From assembly GCA_001767575.1 (NCBI GenBank), contig MELI01000104.1, positions 22,870 through 34,910 of the forward strand: a DNA stretch of 12,041 nucleotides, read 5' to 3'. The translations under genes were made by a program, and so were the position numbers. Under the pieces are notes generated by a model that saw only the letters and a list, made by a program, of their open reading frames with translations, was not told the origin of the DNA and searched no databases. The stretch is from Candidatus Aquicultor primus. Its GTDB lineage: Bacteria > Actinomycetota > Aquicultoria > Aquicultorales > Aquicultoraceae. Of this stretch, positions 7,461-12,041 are shown one piece after another. Positions within the stretch are counted from its first letter, which is position 1. Each line of letters opens with the position of its first letter.

Positions 7461-9047
7461 GTGATTTGTCTGCGAAGAGCAATGCAGAGTCTTTTACTGG
7501 CAATGTTGATAACCATCGCACTCATGGGAAGCAGCGCATCCGCAGTAACCAGATCCGAGGTCATGGATCGGGCCGAGTCTTGGACAAAAAGCTCGGTGTC
7601 GTATAGCCAGTCTCGCACATTCAGGGGCTATCGAACCGACTGCAGCGGCTTTGTCTCATATGCTTTAGCACTAAATAAGCCGGGTCAGACGACGAATTCG
7701 CTGGCCAAAACCACAAGAGCCGTCAAGAAAAGAGACCTGGAACCGGGCGATATTATTGTCGCAAAGGGCGTTCACGTGGTTCTCTTCGGGGGCTGGGCAA
7801 ACAAGGAACAAACAAAATACGTGGCATACGAACAAGCTTCGTCGACCGGCTCGATCGAGCGAGTTACGCCGTATCCTTACTGGAAGGGAGCGGGCAGCTA
7901 TGCCGCCAAACGTCATCCGGGGGTTGGCGGAGGCGGGGAGATAACGGTATCTCGCGGAGGCGAGCGAACCTTGCCGCCGCTCAGAGACAAGTTGACGCGC
8001 AAGCAAAGTGATTATGATGGCGATGGTGTATCTGATGTATCGGTATTGTACGACGGGGCATCGAATAAGCGCTCTCTCTGGCGCTTCTATTCAAATAAGG
8101 GTAAATTCAATGCCGTTAGCGTTTGGTCCGGTATCGAGGGTGCGTTCACAATGCAAAACTCAAAGAAGACTTCCGGTGATTTTAACGGGGACAATATTGC
8201 CGATACGGCGTTGTTCTATCGGAACCACGATGATACTTCGTCAATCTGGGTGTTTTACTCTGGTAAAGGCCGGAATGTTAAGGTCACGATGCCATGGACG
8301 AGCCAACCAGGTCAATTCGATTGGGACCGGGTGAGGCTGGCTTCCGGAGACTTCAACAAAGACGGTCGCAGCGATTTGGCCTTGTTTGACGGCACACCGG
8401 CTGAGAGCAGCGCATTGTGGGTTATGCTTACGGACAAGTCCGGCGGCTTTACCATGTCAAAATGGTGGCAGGGGGAACCGGGAGCATTCGATTGGGATAG
8501 CGCTAAGATGTTATCTGGAGATTTCAACGGCGACGGCCGTTCTGATTTGGCATTCTTATACGACTATGCCCAAAGTCCCACAGCGATATGGATATTTGCG
8601 TCGAAAGGGAACGGTTTTTCACCCCGTATTTGGTGGAAATCTACGCCAAACACTTTTTTGGCGGAGAGGGTCAAGATGGTTTCCGGCTATTTCAACCGCG
8701 ACGACCACGCGGACATCTCCGTCTTCTACGATGAGCCAAACGGAGGCACGTCCATCATAACGCTCTATTCGAACAAAGCCGGTCATTTTGCCGCGCGCAA
8801 GCGATGGTCGGGTGAGCCGGGGGGCTTTAGTTGGAAACAGGCGAAGATAATGGCCGGCGATTACAATGCAGATGGTCTGACCGACCTGAGCTTCCTTTAC
8901 GGCTATCTTGACGGTCACGCCAGGGCATGGATGTTCGAGAACGATAAAGGCAATCGGTTTCTGCCGAAGACATGGTGGACAGGTGTTTCGGGGAAATTCG
9001 ACTGGTCCAATACTTTGGTGACTGACCAGGAGCAAACTGAGGGTTAG
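7461..9047 (+). CDS. Secreted NlpC/P60-like cysteine hydrolase fused to six FG-GAP/VCBS repeats
   Basis: This is a predicted exported protein of 528 residues. A signal peptide has an RR n-region (residues 5-6), a hydrophobic core (10-22) and a cleavage site after ASA (about 28). Residues about 30-155 resemble NlpC/P60 peptidoglycan endopeptidases: TDCSGFVSY (nucleophile C61), LEPGDIIV, then GVHVVLFGGW (H105), with E124 a possible third residue. Residues 184 onward hold six repeats of 56-57 residues, each opening with a calcium-type loop such as DYDGDG, DFNGDN, DFNKDG, DFNGDG, YFNRDD and DYNADG. Such repeats usually fold as a beta-propeller used in adhesion or carbohydrate/protein binding. A role in cleaving or anchoring to cell-wall peptidoglycan is inferred. 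The start is uncertain: GTG 7461 keeps the arginines, CTG 7470 has the better-spaced AGGGTGA, and ATG 7482 would lose the positive n-region. It appears monocistronic. Confidence 0.88.
   Translation: MICLRRAMQSLLLAMLITIALMGSSASAVTRSEVMDRAESWTKSSVSYSQSRTFRGYRTDCSGFVSYALALNKPGQTTNSLAKTTRAVKKRDLEPGDIIVAKGVHVVLFGGWANKEQTKYVAYEQASSTGSIERVTPYPYWKGAGSYAAKRHPGVGGGGEITVSRGGERTLPPLRDKLTRKQSDYDGDGVSDVSVLYDGASNKRSLWRFYSNKGKFNAVSVWSGIEGAFTMQNSKKTSGDFNGDNIADTALFYRNHDDTSSIWVFYSGKGRNVKVTMPWTSQPGQFDWDRVRLASGDFNKDGRSDLALFDGTPAESSALWVMLTDKSGGFTMSKWWQGEPGAFDWDSAKMLSGDFNGDGRSDLAFLYDYAQSPTAIWIFASKGNGFSPRIWWKSTPNTFLAERVKMVSGYFNRDDHADISVFYDEPNGGTSIITLYSNKAGHFAARKRWSGEPGGFSWKQAKIMAGDYNADGLTDLSFLYGYLDGHARAWMFENDKGNRFLPKTWWTGVSGKFDWSNTLVTDQEQTEG
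8010..9029 (+). repeat. Six tandem 168-171 bp FG-GAP/VCBS coding repeats
   Basis: Calcium-loop codons recur at 8010, 8178, 8349, 8520, 8688 and 8859, giving unit lengths of 168, 171, 171, 168 and 171 bases. Each unit encodes the acidic loop D-x-[DN]-x-D-x-x-x-D, then hydrophobic strands with a conserved W (SLW, SIW, ALW, AIW) and a closing WW/W-x-G-x-x-G-x-F segment. The fifth unit replaces the first loop D with Y, so its calcium site is probably weakened. DNA identity between units is only moderate, so the duplication is old. Confidence 0.88.
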
Positions 9048-9462
9048 TCTTTTCAGCAGGATTTGGTGTGATTGTCGCTCTCTTAATGCAGCGCAGAAAA
9101 AAGCCGCGAGCCCTCCATGGCTTGCGGCTGTTTATGGGAGCGGCCGTTAATCGGTCGGGAACGCCTTACGGCGTAGCTCACCATGGATCTTAAGCGAGAC
9201 GGGAGAGCGGACGCATATGTGTTGTTACTAGTGCATAAAAAGCTTCGAGTTCTGCGATTGCATCCGTCTCAACGTCGTCGCCCAAATCTTGCGAAAAAGA
9301 TCACTGCAGAAGCGAGTACGCTTGTGCGTATTGTAAGTTATCGGCTACATGATCGGGATTCTGCAGTTTGCAGAAACAATTGCAATTTCATTAAAGGGAA
9401 CTTTAAAGCCGCTAGTTTGAAGTAACTCGTAATAAACCTGAGGCAGAAGTAAGAGTACAACC
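9048..9462. other. Intergenic stretch with clustered hairpins, no convincing gene
   Basis: These 415 bases contain the hairpin group at 9097-9174, described separately, and an inverted pair GAGACGG (9196-9202) / CCGTCTC (9264-9270). An 80-codon ORF from ATG 9183 has no ribosome site and a basic, low-information product, so I do not call it. Confidence 0.5.
9097..9135 (-). terminator. Intrinsic terminator, strongest in the minus direction, possibly bidirectional
   Basis: AGCCGCGAGCC (9102-9112) pairs with GGCTTGCGGCT (9119-9129): 11 pairs with one G-U, loop CTCCAT. On the left flank AAAAAA (9097-9102) becomes a U-run when read on the minus strand. On the right only GTTTA follows, so plus-strand termination for the gene ending at 9047 would be weaker. 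Minus-strand transcripts arriving from the rubrerythrin gene would end here. Confidence 0.65.
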
Positions 9463-9678
9463 ATGGTCATTTTTGAGCGCGCTTCGACTATTTATGAGGG
9501 TCAAACAGAGCAAATTGCCGTCTGGATCGACAACGTCAGCAACTTTATCGCACGGCTCGAGGTCTTAAACAGCGAGCAAAAACCGGTCACTTTCACCGAA
9601 GAGTTTCTGCGCTTTTTTGACCACGGCAGCCCCGGGCTTAAGGTTGAGCTTCCGGCAGAGGCCAAAGCGGCAGAGTAA
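9463..9678 (+). CDS. Small hypothetical protein, 71 residues
   Basis: I do not recognise this protein. It begins MVIFERASTIYEG, has a middle QIAVWIDNVSNFIARLEVL, then FTEEFLRFFDHGSPG, and ends in an acidic/alanine tail. There is no signal peptide, membrane segment or metal-binding cluster, so it should be a soluble cytoplasmic protein. Codon use (GTC, ATC, CTC, GAC, GCC) resembles the confirmed genes here, which favours real coding. AAGAG at 9451-9455 is a weak ribosome site 7 bases before ATG 9463, and an in-frame stop lies at 9439-9441. It converges on the rubrerythrin gene, with its stop 57 bases from that gene's end. Confidence 0.45.
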   Translation: MVIFERASTIYEGQTEQIAVWIDNVSNFIARLEVLNSEQKPVTFTEEFLRFFDHGSPGLKVELPAEAKAAE

Positions 9679-9735
9679 AACTATAAGAGGGCAGAGCAGG
9701 GGAATAACGTGTTACGACACGGGGAGTTGAGTCCC

Positions 9736-10245
9736 CTATTTATCCCCTCGCATCTCCAGATACTCTTTGAACTTAGCGGAATGCCTTCCCTCTGCTTTTG
9801 CGAGGTAACCGAAGAATTTCGCTATATCATCGAAGCCTTCTTCCCGGGCTTTCGCCTCGAAATCTTTGTACATTTTCTGCGATTCGAATAACTCCCCTTC
9901 AATCGACTCGAGGATATTATCATTCGTTGTTTTAGTCCCTCGCAGATACAATAGATGGGCCAGGGCGTGCCAGGTCTCTTCGAACGCGAACTTCAAGAAC
10001 AGGTCTTCGGCAATCTCGTCGCTCTCCTGTTCGGCTATCTTGGCGAACAGGAGATAGCGCCGATTGACTTGAGATTCTCCGGCGAAAGCCCGTTTCAGGT
10101 TGTTCTCGGTCGCGGTACCCGAAACGTCCGCGCTGTCCTCTCTTATCTTGAACTTATCACTAGTAGCACCGCAGACGGTGCAACCCCCCGGTGCTTCTTT
10201 GTTTATCATTAGTAACTCGCAGACGCTGCATTTCCATATATTCAA
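9736..10245 (-). CDS. Reverse rubrerythrin (N-terminal rubredoxin domain, C-terminal diiron domain)
   Basis: Rubrerythrins reduce hydrogen peroxide to water in the cytoplasm of anaerobes, taking electrons through a rubredoxin-type iron site. The 169-residue product has a rubredoxin-like iron site first: C6-x-x-C9 and C22-x-x-C25. A four-helix diiron domain follows with all expected ligands: E57 (AFAGES), E90/H93 (EETWH), E118/E121 (EGELFE) and E152/H155 (AEGRH). Standard rubrerythrin has the opposite domain order. I chose the TTG at 10245-10243 because AGGAGG lies 8 bases upstream (CCTCCT at 10254-10259 on the + strand) and translation from it begins just before the rubredoxin motif. Longer in-frame starts further upstream add 28 unrelated residues and lack a ribosome site. 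It is the only minus-strand gene found. Confidence 0.95.
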   Translation of the reverse strand: MNIWKCSVCELLMINKEAPGGCTVCGATSDKFKIREDSADVSGTATENNLKRAFAGESQVNRRYLLFAKIAEQESDEIAEDLFLKFAFEETWHALAHLLYLRGTKTTNDNILESIEGELFESQKMYKDFEAKAREEGFDDIAKFFGYLAKAEGRHSAKFKEYLEMRGDK

Positions 10246-10535
10246 GGTTGAGTCCTCCTTTAATTGATGCGCCCCCGACCCTGTGACCGCGAGGCGCAAA
10301 TGAAATCCCGATAATAAGCACGCGGCCATTGAACAAGTCTATCTCATAATAAACATATTCGCACAGGAAAGATACGAGAATCGGCTTAACGCCTGACAAG
10401 CTAAAACCGTGAAAGAGCTTTACAGCAGGAGCAGTCGTTCGACCACAGCCATGATCGAGAATCAAAGTCACATCTTAGCAGCATGCGCTGCGGTTCGAGC
10501 GCGGGACCTAATATAGCATTGTGAGCTGACCGGAC
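10246..10535. other. Divergent intergenic region between rubrerythrin and tRNA-Glu
   Basis: Apart from the rubrerythrin ribosome site at 10254-10259, no gene is supported here. On the minus strand TATTAT-like elements occur near 10310-10315 and 10345-10355, but I found no well-spaced -35 and no clear peroxide-regulator (PerR) box. An apparent minus-strand ORF over 10160-10471 overlaps the rubrerythrin gene and has no ribosome site. Confidence 0.4.
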
Positions 10536-10564
10536 TTGTCACTGAACATCCCATCGTTTATAAT
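10536..10564 (+). promoter_or_regulatory. Near-consensus housekeeping promoter of tRNA-Glu
   Basis: TTGTCA (10536-10541, five of six consensus bases) and TATAAT (10559-10564, perfect) are separated by exactly 17 bases. Transcription should begin near 10571, about 28 bases before the mature tRNA, leaving a 5' leader for RNase P removal. This is the clearest promoter in the window. Confidence 0.8.
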
Positions 10565-10598
10565 CTTTATGCGGCAAACAGCCGTCGAAGATTCTTAT

Positions 10599-10675
10599 GG
10601 CGCGTTCGTCTAGTGGCCTAGGACATCGCCCTCTCAAGGCGAAGATCACGGGTTCGACCCCCGTACGCGCTACCA
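10599..10675 (+). tRNA. tRNA-Glu (anticodon CTC), CCA encoded
   Basis: The cloverleaf is complete. The acceptor GGCGCGT pairs with ACGCGCT, with position 1 a G-U wobble. The D arm is GTCT/GGAC, and the anticodon stem TCGCC/GGCGA encloses loop CTCTCAA with anticodon CTC at 10633-10635. The variable loop has five bases, and the T arm is ACGGG/CCCGT around TTCGACC. A73 is followed by an encoded CCA at 10673-10675. The sequence around the D arm closely resembles well-known bacterial tRNA-Glu. It decodes GAG. A promoter precedes it and a terminator follows at once, so it is a single-gene transcript. Confidence 0.97.
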
Positions 10676-10704
10676 AAAAAGACTGCCTTTCGCGGTCTTT
10701 TTTT
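10675..10704 (+). terminator. Rho-independent terminator of tRNA-Glu
   Basis: GACTGC (10681-10686) pairs with GCGGTC (10692-10697), one G-U, around CTTTC. The preceding A-run (10675-10680) can pair with the seven Ts at 10698-10704. It starts directly at the CCA end, so the stem serves this tRNA alone and the U-run is strong in the plus direction. Confidence 0.85.
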
Positions 10705-10836
10705 GTCGGGTATTACCTGCTTTCGCGGTATTCGCACCGCACATTTTCACAATTGCTTATGCTGGCGCCAATTGATGTGCCCCGCCGAACAAACATCCTC
10801 ATTTAAGTGCTAAAACCGCCCGTATTGCTCAAGAAC

Positions 10837-10855
10837 AATCGGCCGGTAACCGATT
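10837..10855 (+). promoter_or_regulatory. Inverted repeat in the leader of the PilB-type gene
   Basis: AATCGG (10837-10842) and CCGATT (10850-10855) are exact reverse complements around CCGGTAA, about 32 bases before the ribosome site. The right arm continues as ACCGATTAA, a string also found in the MCP leader. It may be an operator; no T-tract follows, so it is not a terminator. Two CAATTG palindromes also lie upstream at 10750-10755 and 10769-10774. Confidence 0.35.
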
Positions 10856-10897
10856 AATTCATTTGTAGGTTGGCGCACGAATGGACAAGGAGTTCTA

Positions 10898-12041
10898 ATG
10901 TACAATACCGCAAGACAATCCTCAGGCAAGATTCGACTGGGAGAACTCCTAGTGACTTTTGGCATAATCTCGCAAGAGCAATTGGAAGACGCGCTTTTTG
11001 AACAAAAAAAATCAGGAAAGCGTCTTGGTCAAGTTCTGCGACAGCTAGGATATGTCAGCGAAGAAACGATGATAGTGTTTTTGGGCAAGCAGCTCAATAT
11101 CCCCAGCATAGACCTTGAACAGGTCGTGCCTGATAAGCAAGTCGTTAATCTTATCCCGGAAGCGATAGCAAGACGCCACAGAGCCATACCGGTTTCCAAG
11201 GCGGGCAATGTTCTGACCCTAGCTATGTCCGATCCGCTCGACGTCTTTGCTATTGATGATATAGCGGGTATTACCGGCTGCGAAATAAGCGCGGTTGTCA
11301 GTACCGAGCGGAGCGTGCTTAAGGCAATCGACAAATACTACTGGATACAGGAGACAGCGCCTGACGCCGACGCAGATGTGACTTATTCGACAGACCATTC
11401 CGAGAAACTAATCGATAATGCGAACATGGCAGATGGTTCGGCAGTCAAGCTGGTCAATATGATAATAAGACAGGCGGTAAATGACCGGGCTAGCGACATT
11501 CATATCGAACCCGATGAGCGTCAATTAAGAATCAGGAATAGGGTCGATGGTATCTTGCACGAAGTCATGACCGCGCTCATGTCCATGCATCCGGAAGTAG
11601 TCTCACGTCTGAAAATCATGGCCGACCTAGACATAGCGGAAAAACGAGCTCCGCAGGACGGACGGTTCTCCGTCGCTACGGGAAACGAGAAGATAGATAT
11701 ACGAATCTCGACTATTCCAACGATTTTCGGAGAGAAACTCGTGTTAAGACTGCTCGAGAAGAAGGCCATCACGGTGGGCGAGGAGAAACTCGGGTTCGAT
11801 GAGCGGGACCTGCCGAGATTTCGGCGTATGATAAACAGCCCTTACGGCATGATACTGGTAGCCGGGCCGACTGGAAGCGGTAAGACCACAACGCTCTATA
11901 CTGCTTTGAATATCATTTCGGATGTCGAGAAAAACGTCGTGACGATTGAGGACCCGGTTGAGTACAAACTGCCTCTCACGAACCAGATACAGGTCAATCC
12001 GAAGGCCGGTGTCACATTCGCGAGCGGCTTGCGTTCTATTC
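10898..12041 (+). CDS. pilB: PilB/GspE-type type IV pilus or type II secretion ATPase with MshEN domain (3' end outside window)
   Basis: This is a hexameric cytoplasmic ATPase that powers pilus extension or type II secretion. The first 381 codons are present. Residues 13-65 form two copies of the MshEN c-di-GMP-binding motif: RLGELLVTFG at 13, ending in Q36, then a 5-residue spacer and RLGQVLRQLG at 42, ending in Q65. The rest of the GspE N-terminal domain runs to about 150, then NDRASDIHIEP and the first ATPase subdomain with the conserved arginines of RAPQDGRF. The Walker A GPTGSGKT is at 323-330, and an Asp-box-like TIEDPVEY is near residue 350. The Walker B and the cysteine-rich zinc motif typical of PilB/GspE would lie beyond the window. 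AAGGAG (10887-10892) lies 5 bases before ATG 10898. PilB rather than GspE is favoured by the MshEN motif but not proved. Confidence 0.93.
   Translation, partial: MYNTARQSSGKIRLGELLVTFGIISQEQLEDALFEQKKSGKRLGQVLRQLGYVSEETMIVFLGKQLNIPSIDLEQVVPDKQVVNLIPEAIARRHRAIPVSKAGNVLTLAMSDPLDVFAIDDIAGITGCEISAVVSTERSVLKAIDKYYWIQETAPDADADVTYSTDHSEKLIDNANMADGSAVKLVNMIIRQAVNDRASDIHIEPDERQLRIRNRVDGILHEVMTALMSMHPEVVSRLKIMADLDIAEKRAPQDGRFSVATGNEKIDIRISTIPTIFGEKLVLRLLEKKAITVGEEKLGFDERDLPRFRRMINSPYGMILVAGPTGSGKTTTLYTALNIISDVEKNVVTIEDPVEYKLPLTNQIQVNPKAGVTFASGLRSI

Noticed and set aside
9183..9425. Plus-strand ORF of 80 codons
   Set aside because: No ribosome site, a basic product without domain features, and codon use unlike neighbouring genes.
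10246..10471. Minus-strand frame running into the rubrerythrin start region
   Set aside because: It overlaps rubrerythrin in another frame and has no ribosome site; only the leader of rubrerythrin is supported here.
10597..10806. 69-codon ORF beginning MARSSSGLGH
   Set aside because: It is a translation of the tRNA-Glu gene and its terminator, a common annotation artefact.
1..12041. CRISPR arrays, insertion sequences, integrase or phage genes
   Set aside because: No direct-repeat array, transposase motif or terminal inverted repeats were seen, and the tRNA-Glu 3' end is followed by its own terminator, with no integrase gene in the window.

Overview
The window carries the 3' part of a chemotaxis operon followed by a loosely packed stretch of signalling, cell-surface, oxidative-stress, tRNA and pilus genes, nearly all on the + strand. 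It comes from a motile bacterium. Rubrerythrin of the reversed-domain type suggests anaerobic or microaerobic life. Strong Shine-Dalgarno sites, several GTG/TTG starts, a tRNA gene with encoded CCA and roughly balanced base composition are compatible with a deep-branching Gram-positive/Actinomycetota-type or a deltaproteobacterial-type anaerobe. I cannot settle the phylum from this sequence alone.

Layout. 1-761: C-terminal part of the CheA histidine kinase. 762-1055: gene-free leader with two orphan Shine-Dalgarno-like sites and a perfect hairpin just before the next gene. 1056-2750: a transmembrane chemoreceptor (MCP) with a CZB-like metal-binding sensor outside the membrane and a C-terminal CheR-docking pentapeptide. 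2767-3255: CheW. 3260-3299: overlapping hairpins (terminator or attenuator). 3352-4209: CheR. 4340-5407: CheB. 5538-7076: a membrane diguanylate cyclase with a Cache sensor. 7461-9047: a secreted NlpC/P60-like hydrolase joined to six FG-GAP/VCBS repeats. 9097-9174: three hairpins, including a terminator. 9463-9678: a small unidentified ORF. 9736-10245 (minus): reverse rubrerythrin. 10599-10675: tRNA-Glu(CTC) with a near-consensus promoter and a terminator. 10898-12041: start of a PilB/GspE-type ATPase whose N-terminus matches the c-di-GMP-binding MshEN motif.

How the genes fit together. The receptor, CheW and CheA form the signalling array, and CheR and CheB set the receptor methylation level. 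The receptor tail EFEEF and the GxG loop of CheR suggest tethered, pentapeptide-dependent adaptation. Next to this lies a possible second-messenger branch: the Cache-GGEEM enzyme would make c-di-GMP under feedback control (RxxD I-site), and the MshEN motif of PilB would read it to drive type IV pilus extension. Flagellar chemotaxis, c-di-GMP synthesis and a c-di-GMP-responsive pilus motor therefore sit within 12 kb. That they are functionally linked is inference, not something the sequence proves.
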